Of a stretch of DNA of 64,000 bases, positions 1 through 14,600 are shown in pieces (position 1 is the first letter of the stretch; each line of letters begins with the position of its first letter). The notes under the pieces were generated by a model. It searched no databases. It saw nothing but the letters and a program-made list of their open reading frames with translations, and had not been told where the DNA came from. The position numbers and the translations under genes were made by a program. The stretch is from Cylicocyclus nassatus (Eukaryota > Nematoda > Chromadorea > Rhabditida > Strongylidae): NCBI GenBank assembly GCA_958299035.1, contig CATQJL010000326.1, forward strand, positions 696,232-760,231, read 5' to 3'.

Positions 1-2222
1 TCTGCATTTCAAGGAAAATATCAAACGGCAGAAGAGATTTGAGGCTGGATACAATGTATGTGCCGGCACTTTGACACTCTTATAGTAGAGAACTGAAGAA
101 TAGACATAATACAATCCTACACGAGGCCCAAAGGAAGCGCAAAAATTACGAGAGTACCAATTGCACAAAACAACAATTCCTAAAATCGTTTATGAAGAAG
201 AAAGCCAAAAGGCGGCGAATTTCGAAAAAGCGAAGCAGACACCTAAAGCAGGTTGAAAATACAAAGGCAGGAAAAAATCGCTTCTCGGGCAATACTATGC
301 ATTGTTGTCAGGATATACTGTTATCAACTCACATGGTTGTGCTGGGAAAATGCTTGCGAGTGGGAGACTAACCTCGCCTACCCAAGCGGCGGCAGCACCG
401 ACCACAGAGGCAGGCAGTAATTAGGCTGCTAATGCTAGCGGTTCAGAAGGGCCGTTTCCTTGGGAGACTCAACAAATGTCGTACCCCCCACCCCCCCCCC
501 CCCCCCGAAAACCCTTTGAAGCAGGGTCAAGCTTGTGATGCGAATGTCGCAACGGGGGTCGTAAAGAGGTTACCTAAGGTGGGGGGGGGGGGGTCGTAAG
601 AGGAGGTAGTTAGGCTAAAATACCCTAAGCTTAAAAGGGAATCAAAAAGCAGATAATTAGTTATGTTCTTTACAATATATCTACAAAAAAGTGGAAATCA
701 GAATAGAAGAGATAAAAATGTGTAAAAATTCTCCTAGAAAAACATTTACAAGAGCTCAAAACACTTTTGAAGGATGTATGAGTTGATAAAAATGCTAAAT
801 GTACCGATTGTCCTAGAAATCTTGCTTCTGAAGCCTTCCTGAAGCTTCACACACTCAACAAAAGCGAATATCTTTATCAGCTGTGACCATCATGAATTTC
901 TAAATCTTTTTGTAATGTTTTTGACGGAACCATATGATTTATCTGTACTTTGGAGATGTTCTGCTATATCAACGCAAAATTTGGTGTCATTTTGTTAACT
1001 GTGGATTTTCTTATGATTTTATGTATGTTAGCAAAAAATGAGAAAAGGGGGGGGGGGGTCATATCTGCGCCTCATCTAAATTTCTCCGGAGCTATAGAAG
1101 CTTGTTGGCTGCAATTTTGCTTTAATATGAGGCCATCCTCTTACTTTCCCTCATAAAAATTGCAGGCTGTTTTATAGCTTCTCTGGTAAGTTACGAATTC
1201 TTAAGCTTAAAAATCCCAGTTTTTGCTTTTTAGGATCGCATCTAAATTTGCGAGAGTCGCATCTAAATTTTTTCGAGCTTGCTGCTCCTCAAGGGCTGAA
1301 ACTTTTCCTATGGATAGTCTGGGCACCGCGCTACAGAACCTGTGCTTTCCAACCTCTTAGTCTTTTCCTGGCTTTAGTTACGAATTTTCAAACTACCGTG
1401 CTCATGCACTTTATTGGCATCGTTCTGGACGGCGCTAAAGCTGTTTTTTCCGCGGAAAAAACTGTGAAAGAGGTAGAAAGTAAGCTTCTTAGTCGAAAAC
1501 ATCTTTTGTAGTTCAATAATGTCATTTTTTCCCCGTGCAAAAATTTGTGTCGCATACGGGATTCGCATTTGCTGGTCTGAAATATGCCTGAAAATTCAAA
1601 AAAAAAAAAACTTGCAGAATCTCAAACATTATTGAAGGTGTGTATGTGTGCTACAGATGCTGGGCGCATCCATTGGCCTAGAAATTCTGCTTCCGGAAAT
1701 GAGGGTAAATGAGGGTCCCGGATCGCATCAACACGCTTGACCCTGCTTTGAAGCCACACGTTAGATGATGTTCCCACTATTCGACTATCCAGAACTGCAT
1801 TTTGCCGTGGCCAAAAGTATCGGATGGCGCTGCAATTGCGCAATCTGCATGAAATATGTGGAATGCAATAAGATGACTGCACGAGCGCCAGCCGACACGT
1901 TCTCGCAGATCGCAGTGCGATCGATTATTTTTTTTGGATGCTTGTAGAGAGAAAAGTATGCCACAAAATGCCACAGGATGAATCCTCGATGCCAGATGCA
2001 ACATTCCCTTTGTGAAAACGGCCTCGGCTATTAATAAAGGCGATTGCAGCTGCAGAAGTATGGTGGAGTTAATAAGTGAACTGTACTTATTGACTGTACT
2101 TGGTGAATATGTACTTATCGTTAACCATGCATTTTTGGCACCTACTTGTTTGTGTTGCCTCACTCAATAATCCTTCCCTTTCCTGTGTGTAGAATCCTTC
2201 ATTTGAATGATTTTAATTTGTA
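1..2222. other. No gene recognised; poly-C/G tracts and repeat pieces
   Basis: Holds a C16 run at 491-506, G13 at 581-593 and G12 at 1,047-1,058. Segment 1,270-1,370 resembles 17,665-17,745 (GTCTGGGCAC...TACAGAACCTG), so it is repeated. An open stretch at 130-285 in two plus frames (one reading KLREYQLHKTTIPK) has no family match. This should be utx-1 intron. Confidence 0.5.
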
Positions 2223-3252
2223 AAGGGTGCCTCAAAAAATGTGAACACTTAATTCTTGAAGGCAGCGTCCAGGCAAATCTAAACCTATGGGGATTCAACG
2301 TGGAAAGTAACTTTAGGGCCCCAGTAATTTTGCGGCATGCACAAGCGGCAGCACAGTTGACTCACTAACGGCTGGGATATACGCCTCCAAATTGGATCCC
2401 ACGATCGTATTCCGCTGGATTCATAGCGCAACCCATCAGTTTTGCGTGAGGACCCAAGCGAAACTGATAGGTTGCGCCATGAATCCATGCGAGACACGAT
2501 CCTGGGGTCCAGTTTCGAGGGGAATATCTCAGCCGTTAGAGCATTACCTGAGCTGCTGATTGGCCAATGGCTTAGTTAAGCCCCCAAAATTACCCCAAAA
2601 TTACTACCCACGTGAGATCTCCATATGTCCAGATTTGCCTGACGCTGGATTTATTGACTCCCTTGCTTTCATGTCTTTCGCCAAGGTTGAGAAAACATGT
2701 AGAGCAAGGTTCAACTTAGATCTACAGTTCGAAGCAAATCATAGATCGCTCTTCATTACTGTAGGATTGCGCTAGGAACTTCGACAAGAATTTTAGGCCG
2801 TTGGAGGCAATATCTTGCCTCGGAGCAAAACCAAACAAGCCAAAACTCTTATACTTTGGTAACGGAGGCTGCTGCTTTCAAATATAAAATTCCCACTTCA
2901 CTGTGATGCTTCTTTCCAAAGTTATCGAAGGTAAGCTGTAATAAGTGAATTCACAGCTGAAAACACTCGTAAAAAGTTGTGTAGCGGAATCAGCGTGAGC
3001 AAAAACCCCAGGAAACGATTTTCCAGATTTTTTTGAAAAAAATTGCGTCAAATGGCATATTTCACGACAGTGCCACATGCTGAAAGTTCTTACCGTAATC
3101 CTACATTAACGAAGAGCGATGGAAATTCGCTCCACATTGCAGATCTAAGTTGAACCTCGCTCTACAGAATGGAGCCTTACACTTGGCAAAGGACATGAAA
3201 GCGAAAGAGTTATTAACGATCAAACATTGTTCACATTTTTTGAGACACTCTG
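2223..3252. mobile_element. Older copy of the CAGGGTGTCCC element
   Basis: Degraded ends AAGGGTGCCTCAAAAAATG and TTTTTTGAGACACTCTG, TA on both sides. Inner segments match 38,702-39,374. A GGCAGCGTCCAGG palindromic element starts at about 2,260 within it and explains most of the extra length. Confidence 0.6.
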
Positions 3253-3873
3253 TATTTTTTAAACACCCTTTTACGTTTGCTTATTTGACAGTTATCCGTC
3301 ATGGTTCAATTACCCAAGTTTGAGGTATTGAAAAGGAACGCGTGTCGTTCGTATGGTGTCAATTGGCAAGGTTGTGTAAACCTTTTTAGCTGCAAACACA
3401 TATCCACAATCAATTTTTTACAACTTCTGCAATGAACAAAATTCGACCCTCCATACGAGGGCTATATAATATGTGGAGGTCAGACTTTTTGCCCCCGCGC
3501 GAGGGAAGCGGAAGGGAACCCTACGCCCTTTCAAAGCCAGATGTAAGGATATATATAAGCACGCTCTATGATCGGCTCACCCGCCCAGGCAAAAGTTCAG
3601 CAGAAACTTCATACCTCGAAAATAAAGAATTTTCATTATCTACTTTTTTGCACCTCATAAGAAGGGTTGCTCAGCATCTTATACACAAAGCTGAATGCCT
3701 GCGGGTTTCCATACATGTGCGAACAAATCGACGCGGACAGAAATTCAATGCGGGCAGATGTCATGGGCTACTCCCCGTTATCGATCAACATAGGCTTTAG
3801 TATTCTCTGAATGTGTGGAAGTAGTAGGCACAGGAGGGAAGGTAAGTGAGCATGCTACTTACGCATGCAATAA

Positions 3874-4080
<207 letters not shown>

Positions 4081-4203
4081 TGAACCGATCCGGACCAAAC
4101 TTGGCACACATACGCTACGGGCCCCGGCGGGTGTCATAGGCTACTTTTCGTCATCGATCGATATCGATTTTATCGATTTTTATCGATTTTTTTTTGCTGA
4201 GTT

Positions 4204-5060
4204 CACCTACGGGGCTGGGAGTTGGCACAGGGGGGTAATCGAGCATGGGGATTCCGAATACAATATTGGTTTTCAGGATTATCGATTACTTTTATCGATT
4301 TTATCGATTTTTTTGCAAAGTTTGAGCTACGGGGCTGGGAGTTGGCACAGGGGGGTAATCGAGCATGGGGATTCCGAATACAATATTGGTTTTCAGGATT
4401 ATCGATTACTTTTATCGATTTTATCGATTTTTTTGCAAAGTTTGAGCTACGGGGCTGGGAGTTCGCACAGGGGGGTAATCGAGCATGGGGATTCCGAATA
4501 CAATATTGGTTTTCAAGATTATCGATTACTTTTATCGATTTTATCGATTTTTTGCTGATCATCCCCCTTGGGGATGATCAGCATGCTCGATTACCCCCCC
4601 CCTGTGCCAAATTCCAGCCCCCTAGCTCAAATTTTCAAAAAATCGATAAAAATCGACAAAAGTAATGGACGATCTTGAAAACTAATATTGTATTCGTAAT
4701 CTGCATGCTCGATTACCCCCCTGTGCAAACTCCCAGCCCCGCAGGTCAAACTTTACAAAAAAATCGATAAAATCGATAAAAGTAATGGACGATCCTGAAA
4801 ACTAATATTGTGTTCGTAATCAGCATGCTCGATTACCCCCCTGTGCAAAATCCCAGCCTCGCATGTCAAAATTTACAAAAAATCGATAAAATCAATAAAA
4901 GTAATCGATAATTCTGAAAACTAATATTGTATTCGGAATCCCCATGCTCACTTCCCCCCCCCCCTGTGCCAACTCCTAGCCCTGTAGGTGAACTCTGCAA
5001 AAAAAATCGATAAAAATCGGTAAAATCGACATCGATCGATAACGAAAAGTGGACTGTGAC
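4204..5060. repeat. 120-bp tandem units facing inverted copies
   Basis: Plus-oriented units start near 4,204, 4,318 and 4,438 and differ at only a few bases. Minus-oriented units lie at about 4,575-4,690, 4,690-4,810, 4,810-4,930 and 4,930-5,060 and are more diverged. The turning point is a palindrome around TGATCATCCCCC. The reading frames here are repeats, not genes. Confidence 0.85.
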
Positions 5061-5549
5061 ACCCGCCGGGGCCCGAAGTGTATGTGTGCCAAGTTTGGTC
5101 CGGATACGGCGGAGCCGGGTAAGCCAGCTAGTCACGTATATGATGACAGGTCGTAAGTGTTGCCAATGTTTCACGTGAGATGTAGCTGTATAAAAAAAAG
5201 CTGAGAGTCAGTGCAATAGTGGTCGAAAAAGCAAATGGATCAATGATGATGTTTAACTTTCAGCGCGGATTTTTACAAATTTGTCTGTTTGCGCGAAATC
5301 AACGACTTCGCAAGCAGTTTGGAGATGAATGGCAGACTAAAATGCGACGACAGCTAAAATCGTCAACAATTAGAGTTTATATTGAGTTTACATAGTGCAA
5401 CACTGTACCTCATCGTTGCTCTATACTGATAGCGTACAATCGACTAAATCTCAGACTTTTAAATTGTGAGAAAATTTCCAAAAGCGGCGGAGCTAGCTTT
5501 TGATGGATCTCCCAATCATGCAGATGTCTTAAATACAAATAGATGATAC

Positions 5550-5694
5550 CTTTTAACGAGTGCTTGAAGGTCTCGGCTTGATATTGAGCATATTTCATGA
5601 CTGTAGTGTAAGACCGAGTGCTCATACATTCCCAAGTAGGATGACCCAAATGATCGACATTGACATCGCATGGCATCTTATATTGTGTTCGAAC
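5550..5694 (-). CDS. utx-1: utx-1 exon t (KYAQYQ block), last exon in window
   Basis: A 145-nt exon starting [20 protein letters not shown] and continuing [20 protein letters not shown]. Human KDM6A has VRTQ...WDPTG and ESNRSHTTIAKYAQYQA. It ends with one spare base before GTATCA. The next family blocks (LPAFVR, the JmjC HxE motif, the C-terminal zinc cysteines) were looked for below 5,550 on the minus strand and not seen, so the gene continues beyond position 1. Confidence 0.95.
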
Positions 5695-8600
5695 CTGTAC
5701 TCGTGTAACAAATATTCGCCACAATTTATATTAGCAATAATATATCATTTTCAAACCTCCACTTCGTGTTCTGGAGCAACTTCCAAGAGTGTTTTAGTGG
5801 AAAACAAGCTCAAGTCCATTTTCAGTACTCCCGTAAGTCCTCTGATAAGCGCAATCGGAGCACTTTCACAGAACCTAAGTATGAATGACTACATTGTATG
5901 CTGGAAACCTTCTCCAATCCATATAACTATGAAACTTCCGGAAACCTTCACCGATAAAAAAGTATGATCAACACTACCTTTGCAGCTCAGGTGCTTGTGC
6001 ATCTTTTCTTGATTCAACAACCACTAAAGGAGTTGGGCGAAGAAGGGACGTCATAGAAGGCGGGGAGGAACACTGATCAAACAGATTATTCATGAAGCGC
6101 AGAAAAATTATTCAATGCTTACCCTCAATTTGAGTTCCGGCGCACTCGGTGCTTGAGGAGGAGATATTTTCTCACAGAACAGACTTTGGAATTCTGAAGG
6201 ACGATCTATCCGCTTCGAACACATCTCCATTAACTCCGTTGAAGATATGTCGAGTGGAACAAGTAGAGGAGCAAGAAGGCTGCAAGATACAAACTTCAAC
6301 CGATGTTGATCTAAAAAAAGAAAAAAAAAGTCATATGATTCGCAAGGAACCTGAATGAATGCGGCAAATCGCCCAACGTTCCTGTTGTTTCATGACTTTG
6401 TTTGAGAGACAACTCATCCGTCACTGAAAAGATTTGAAGTGTCAAGTAGGGTACTGGATGACGGTAAGAGAACGGTAAAGTCCATGTCAAACTGGCTCGT
6501 TTATCCGCTAAGTCTGACCAGCCCCAAAAACAAAAGTACTTCAAAAATGCCCTAATTCACTTGACTACTCACAAACTGTAGAACTCGGCAAAGCAGTATC
6601 AGTGGCGGTCCAGGATTTCCATTTGGAGAGGGGGGGGGGGGAGGAGGCAAGAAATTTTCCCAATGAAGGTGCGCTGCGTCAGCCACGCAGTCTCAAAAAT
6701 TTTTGAAATGCTTCTCACAACTTCTGCAGGCCTACGACTCCAAAGAATCAGAAAAAACCGTCCTGGGAATGATTCTTTGGAAGCTAAATTGGATTTTCAA
6801 AAAATTCAATTATTTTTATTATTTACAAGCATAAACAAGCCACTTGCACATTTTTATAACCATGTGAGTAACTTTTGAATTCGCGACCCATTGCCCCCCC
6901 CCCCTCTCCCCCTAGTACCGTCACTGAGCAGTATGTTCAATGATCAGCTATCAGTGCACAGAGCAGGTCTCGCCTTTGTTACTTAATCAAAAAACGGAGT
7001 TGCTTAAGTTGCAGATTCACTCAAAATTCCGGTCACGAAGGAGCCCCCTGGTTACCTGAGGATTTTATGTGTAATTAGGATATGTTGGACGACGAGGTAA
7101 GGTCGCATCTGATGGCCGGGATGCGATGCAGAAGGGACCAAAAGCCTGCCGCCTGTAGTCTAGGAGATAATTAGGAGCGCTAGCACTGTGGAGAAGATTT
7201 TGGCAAGGGTCCAGGGAAACTTGGCGAGGACAGCCATTAGAAACAAACCTTTATAACTCTTCTTGGAGTTAACTTTTAGGGATACGAAGGACAGATATGA
7301 AGTCAGCATTGAAATGCGCATTTTTCAGTGATACGCCTACCGGATAGATAAAATCTTCACCAAGAATTGTGACTTCAAAACTCGCCATCAAAAGCTGAGG
7401 AGTTTCAAGTTCAATACTGTGTGAAAGATTTCAAGCGAAGTAGGAAGTAGTAATCAGGAAATAATGTAAACTAAGTTGCATGTAATGAACTTTTGCTATT
7501 GTGTATAGCCTCGGAAGGATAAGCGACATAGTTTCAATGGCAAATCCTACGGTTAGTATCAAAATTTGGAATTAGAATAGTTTTGAAGTTATGAGACAAA
7601 GTGCATAGCATTTTGACACAAACCTTTAGATGTGTTGTGGCATTTTGATTGCTTTGCGTTGATTCAAAAGGATTCACAAGGCAAACAATTCCTTAATCTC
7701 AAAAAAAAAGGAATTTTCAATGAAATTCTGTTTCAAATTGAAAACAATTTGAAACTTCAAAATTCATAAAACAAAAGGTTTCTATGAGGAAGATGACGAC
7801 TTTTCTTACCAGTAAATTCCGAATTTTCACACTTTTAGGCCCAGTGAATGCGCCTTCCAATTTGCGTTACAAATCCGTTCTTCAAATTTTTCAAGGTCAT
7901 CTCCAGGCAAAGTAATGAAGATGTGTTCCTAAGGACGTCCTTGCCAAGTTTTCTTGGATCCTTGCCAAAATATTCTCCAGTGCTCGCGCTCTTAATTACC
8001 TCCTGCGGGTACAGACGGCAGCCCGTTGGTTCCTCTGCACCACACCTTGATGACCGAGCAGATATGACGGAAAATGTAAAGTATAACGACGTTCGTTCTA
8101 AGACAGCTCCTAAGGGGACGTCGTGCAGGACGCAGCAAAGGCTCACCGCATTTGCTTCTGGTAGTGCCTGGGGAGCTTCAGATTTCTCGCGCCTCTAATC
8201 ACTTTTCGCACCTATGATTTTACTAGCTAGAGGATTAGACCAAAATGCTTTTGAAGAGTATGTCACCCTGGATCAATTCGAGAATCTTGCAATTCTTTCA
8301 ATCTCAGCTATAATCGTTCTTAGCCTATTTAAATATCTGTTTCAGGGCTTTTACTCCAAAATGCGTAACAGAAGGAAGTGATTCTGCAGCAGAGTAAAGG
8401 AGTGCAATTAGTCTTCAAAGTCCTTGTCTTCGATCGGAATAACTGAGAAAGATTTATATGTTTGAGATTCTGGTTTTGAGATTGAATAGACCATTTCATA
8501 CTTTCAAATCATTTGACATTGAATGGCTATCTCTGAATCTTTTTGAACTTGTTATCTTATTTGCCATGGATTCAAAACATAAAAGCTATCTCAAAACTTG

Positions 8601-11600
8601 CCACGCTTTGAAAAATCAACGATCAGTTTGGCATAGGTCATATTAAGTAATTAGAAGTGCGAAGAAGTAATCAGAGGCGCGAGGAAGTCTGAAATTCCCC
8701 AGGTACTTCCATGAGCAGAATCGGCGAGCCTTTGCTGCCTCCTGCCCGACCGCCCTCCTAAGGCCCTGGGCATACCTCAGGCCTTGGGCAGAGTTCACGC
8801 GATTTGATCGTCACGATGTAATCGCTACAAGACAAGTGTTACGAGTTCATTGCATGCCGATCTTCTTGTATTTCGGTTGTGATAGTTAGCCGCGATTAGT
8901 CGTGTTGAAAAACTATCACAAACGAAATGCGAGAAGATCGACATGCAGTGATGTTGTTACATTTGTCTTGCAGCGATTCAATCGCGACGATCAAATCGCG
9001 TGGACTCTGCCCGAGGCCTCACGCGATTTCGCCACGCGATCTGGCAGTTTGCCGCATGTCTTCAAGTTCAATACTGGTACACTCCAAATGCGCTGCATGC
9101 ACTTCCGCAGGATGATAAAATGCCCTATCTACTACATTCAGAAACCCCTTACGTTGAGTCATGAAGAACTGGAGTAGTGCCAAATCGCGTCACGACTGAA
9201 ATCGCGTGAGGTCCCAGCTAAGTCACATTGCATCAATTTGTTTCTGAAACGCGAAAACCGCTTTCTCGGTAACCTGTTTACAATCAAACTGATAAGCAGG
9301 GTGCTGTCCTAGATGTATGATCCTATAACGACTCTGCGTTTTAAGCCAAGCACCTTTCGAAGCCGAGTTACGAGCTTTTCGGAGCGGAAAATGAACGCAG
9401 AACCTAAGTGAAATGTTGTGGTCTTTCTAGCGCAAGTATAGCTTGAGTGTATTAGACAGAAGTTGTCCATGGAATGAAGTGCACTGAATTGATACTGGAC
9501 CATTTCAGCAAATTTGACGAGTTTCTTCTTTCAGACGCACATCAATGTTCAACCCAAAAAATGCCTATAACGTCCAAAAGGGTTTGGCAGATAATCAAGA
9601 CAGATTCGATCTCATCGTTCAATGCTTTTCAAGTTGGTGTGGAACTCATCTGAAAAGGCCTCGACTGAAAAGATTTCTCTTGTCAGCTATTGATGCAAAC
9701 GGTTTTTGCTTGCATCTGCCTAATCCAGCAAATTTTAAACCTTGAATAGCGCTTACAAGAGATAGTTCGTCTTTCTCACATAAGCAAGTCACAAAAGCAA
9801 TGAAATATCCTTGAGGAAAAGGAGTTTTTGAAGGATATTAGAGAATAGAGAAGAAAAAAAAATAAAAAAAAACTCTCTGGGATTAAAGAGATAAATAATC
9901 AAAACCGACTACGGACAAGAAATTAGGAAGCCATTGACACTGTAATCAAGTAAAATTTTGGTTTTAGTGGACCTTGATCATCACTGATACGGTCAAAGGT
10001 AGCCACTAAACTCAAACTGATCCCCTCATCTATGCCCTTATTATTTGGCTACTCTTAAATTACGAACCCATTTGCAGATGTTTCAAATATAAACTTCCTC
10101 AGAAATATTGTACAGATCTTTATCATAAGTTGAAACATTTGAGATAATTTTTTGTTTTTGAGGTGATTCGTTTTTTGACATACTAAACCTAAGATAAAGC
10201 AATTTTTGCATGGTTTTCGCACTCAACATGCACCCAAGAAGCAGAGGACTGCACCGTGGAGCAGCTTACCTTGCTGCACACTGATTGTGTCAGTACCTTT
10301 GCGGCAAGATATATTTCAAGGACAACGCCTAAGCTTTGGAAAAGGGGACCCAGGAATACAAGGATGTACTAATGTTATGCAAGAATATGGAAGCTCTCAC
10401 GCCGATTTCGCTTGTCAAATCTATCCGCTGTTATCTACACCACTTTGACTTTACCAAAACTGACGCCAGCCTCCTCTTCAACGCTATAAACTGAGCCTCA
10501 GTTCGGTAGAAAACCGCTGAGAGCTTTCAGACAACATGGATTGCATTTGATGAATTTAAGAAAAAGGCAGAAAATCAATAAACGGAAACGTCGAAGCTTC
10601 TGTCCTGGTCTATCACACACAATTGACGAGTTCGAAGCTGAATGAGATTTCCCTTAGAAAAGCGACAGAAGTTTGGCCGGATGCCTCCTCTAACTCCCCT
10701 AGCTATCGTTCTCGCATACTCAAAAGTAGGTCTCAATCATGGCAATTTGGATACATTCAAAAACCTCCCAAGCAATTTAGATATATTCAAAAACCTTCCA
10801 AGATTTTCAGTGTTATATATGACTGAATCAACCAAAAAAACTGAAACACTCTGAGCAAATAAACACTATGAACACAAAAAAAGAAATATCTCTCTCTATA
10901 ACAATTCGAATGAGACAGACGCTGCAAATGCCTTGGAACATGACTGTATTTTCGAATCTTCTTGAGTAAGTATTCAGAAAAAGATACATACATTGTGAAT
11001 ATAAATAGTTCCCACCTTCTTCTTTCACAGGCAAATTCTTGGGTAACATCAAGTGACCTCCTCGTTTTACCGTATCAAGATCGGACTCATTAAATACTGG
11101 TAACCCCGTTGTGGGACGTGGGAACATCAACGACTCAATAGATCCACTCTAAAGAGTTCGTAATCAAACAAAAATCGATGTAGTCATACACTCACAACAC
11201 TATCTCGATATCGCAACTCTAACTGCTCAAGGACCATCTTTTCCTGTTCATTAATCCTATCCTTATTCATCTGCAGTAACTTCATCATTTGGAGCTGTGT
11301 ATTTTCTAACGGCGTCACTGATGACTGCTTCTGCAAAACTCGAACGGCTTCTTGCAGAAAAATTGAATAATGATATGATATACCTGAACTCCATCCAAGG
11401 GAGCTGCGAGCTCCCCCATCTTCCAGATTGCACTACCGTCCCTGTATCGCTGCTGTTTTTGCTTGAATATAAGATATATTTGGTGATGCAAAGATGCAGA
11501 TAAAGCAGAAAGCAAAAGACAAGAACCTTTAGAAAATCCTCCTGCCTCACTCTCAGTTCAGATGGTATGGGCTGACCCCAGGCGTCCTTCAAGCAGGGAA

Positions 11601-14600
11601 GCCGGAACGATCTTCAAGAATGCCTTTGCACAGCGAGAAACTTGTTTTAAAGACTATGGACGTTCACGAAAATGTATATAGTATCATATTTCCGGAACAA
11701 GGAAGTTTACATGTAAAGCAAAACTAACAAAATGAAGCATTGTTTGATTGTGATAAAGAAACAGAGAGAAAAGCGTTTTCACGTACGAGTTAGCCGGCGC
11801 AGTCCGGGCATTTAGGAAGTGAGTGGTTGTGTGAAGTTCCTTCTCCAGAACAACGATTCGAGCTTTCAATGGTTCCGGAGCAGCTAAAAACGACTGTGGT
11901 AAAATGCGGAAATCACTGGATCGCAATATCTCTGATTTTTGCTATTATATACACACATATCATTCATTCTATGACCAGGAGACGCGCGACCGCATTGCAC
12001 ACATTGTCTAAACAAGCCTAGTCGTGTACTTAGCAGGTTCATACTTGTCATTTATCTCGTCCAGGTTTTTAATCACTCTTTGGAAACAGGGAAGAGCAAA
12101 CTTAAACTTGTTAAGACAACGTCCGCGATGCGGCTTCGCATCTCGTGATCGTAGAAGAAGATAAAATAAAATAATATGAATAGATGGTATATGTAATCCA
12201 ACAAAGCAGAAGTGTCACCACAACTCCGACACAAGCTCCAGTAGGGGCATCTTCGGCTTTTATCCTTTCTTTTGAGAAAACGTGATCAAAACATGTACCT
12301 TCACGGAGCAAACATGCTAGGCTCGACAGGGTGACAAGTAAAAGAATGTTACATAGTAGCGATCATCAAGATGCTGATCATGACTAATTTAGCGTAAACC
12401 AAAAATTTCTGCAGTTTGTAGGAAAAGGGTTAGATAACAAACACAAAATTCGAAAGAAATAGTACATGAAACACTGCGAACGCCGTGGGTAAGCCAAGGC
12501 ATTATTGATCGGGCGCCCCTTCTTCGACGCCGCATTTGTGCCGAGCCGGTAAACCCAACAGAACAGATTTGGCAGTCGTTGCAACTGTCACAGCCCCCCG
12601 TCATTTACAAACACATCGCTAGACATGAGGGTGGACTGCTCGCTAGAAAAACTGAAAGCGCTAATAACGCGTCAGGAAGATAGACGCGAATTCCTACAAA
12701 GAGTTCCATGTCAAATCTGCAGTCGAATTGCAAAGACTCCTATGGCAAATCTGCTGTGGACAAGCGCCTACCTCCTATTTATCCCAGGTTTATCGCAAAG
12801 TGACCTGAGCCGTTGGGCCCTCAGAGGTCTACGTAACAATGAGTCATTTACAAACTCAAGGGAACGATACTAGGTGTCCGTGGCTTTTGAAACAAGATGT
12901 ACGCTATTACACTCGTCTTTGAACGCCCAAATCTGACATCCTTTCCTGCTAATCGTTTTTCTGAAAGAAGTTATGAAGGATTTTCGCGCCAAATTTAGCT
13001 TCCTAAGGGTAACATAAGTTAGGTATCCTCGTAATAAATACATGCCCTTACCCTTCGAAATTTTGGGAAAATGGGAAAATGATTAGTACTGGCGATAAAA
13101 TACGACAGATGACGAAAAGTAGCCTATGACACCCGCCGGGGCCCGTAGCGTATGTGTGCCAAGTTTGGTCCGGATCGGTTCAGAAATGGAATTTTCTATT
13201 CGGAACATACGTACATACAGACATACATACATACATACATACATACATACATACATACAGACAAACAGACATTCAGCTTTATGTATAAGATCACAGTAAT
13301 TGGAATGAACAACTCTGTCGAAATGATGGCAGACGAAAGTAGAAAAGTACATGTATGTATTTGGATATCCTGGCTGTTGGAGAAAGCGTTCAGTTGCTTA
13401 TTCGAAAAATTTGATATCCTCCTTTCAGAAAAGGTCCTTCTAATGTAAAAGGCTTGGGTTCTCAAACTCCTGATACAAGATGGCTACATTGATAGCTTTT
13501 GCTTGTGGGTCCACTTCTCTTCTGACCTAGATCTCCATCTTTGGGCATTTTACAAATACTGTGTACACTATAAACCAATGCTAGCCTTAACTTTGTCCAG
13601 TACAAGAGTGCGCGAGTATTTTTTTTTTGTTCCAGAGGTTTCGTATTGATCATATTTTTCTCGATATGCATGACTCTCTAGCTGAAGTCCATACTTATTA
13701 GCACAAAAGAGCAGCCAAGTTAGCTGGAGAAAACTCTCTGCAAGGCTAAAGAATGTTGCGCATGTCGCGAGGAGTTAGAGTAACTACTAGGAGATTACTT
13801 GTTGCGAAGTCGACCATCACCAGAGCGCGTTAGAAAGTATGCTCTGGATATTACCGACTTTGAAGCGCAAGTGATATAGCCCCCCTCCCAACACTTGCTA
13901 AGTTGCTCTGCTTTCAGTCTTCTTAGCGTTATTCAGCAGCAACGATCGAAGAAATAACCGAGAGACTGGTATTCACGAAACGAACCCTGTGAGTTGAACC
14001 CAGTAGTTTAACGCGATTTTCTCAGCCCAGGGAACACCAACTAGCCAGACTGCGCCAGGAGGTCAGTGGGATGACCAAGAATCCCACCTTAGCAATACAC
14101 CCCAGGGCACGAATCTGCCGGGACACTGCCTTCAAGGTCTCAGCGACTCTGCATCTTAGCGTTAGCGCACTCTTTCACCCTTCCAATTTCGAAATGCAAA
14201 ATTTTGGTGGAAACTTCTTCTGATCGTTTTCACGCTCCTCAAAGTGATTTCGGATTCCGCGTAGCGAGTAAGTCTTGGTAGACGAAGAAAGTCTAAAAGT
14301 TGAGTCTTGCCCGGACACTGCCTTCGAGATTTGCTTTGCTTGTTGCCCTTGTGTGCCAAGTTCTAGGATGAGAGGGAGGGTAGAATTCGAGCAAAAGGCT
14401 GGTTTCAAAGCGCATTTGGAACGGGCTCTATGCTCTGTAAATGTGTATTTACAAAGCCTAGAACCCGTTCCAAATGATTTCGCTACCGCCCGCCCTGATT
14501 TGGGGAGGGTGGAGGATCCAATATCAAGAACTTAAATGCACAATATAAATCCTAACACGATCGTAACAAGTGCAGGGGTTGATTATTCGACCAATTTTAT

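Noticed and set aside
4204..4556. CRISPR array
   Set aside because: The repeats are 120 bp, contiguous and without spacers, and the genome is eukaryotic.
6310..6316. Strong TTTTTTTAG acceptor as the start of utx-1 exon q
   Set aside because: Using it breaks phase with the preceding exon; the ATCTTGCAG acceptor at 6,280 keeps the frame into [14 protein letters not shown].
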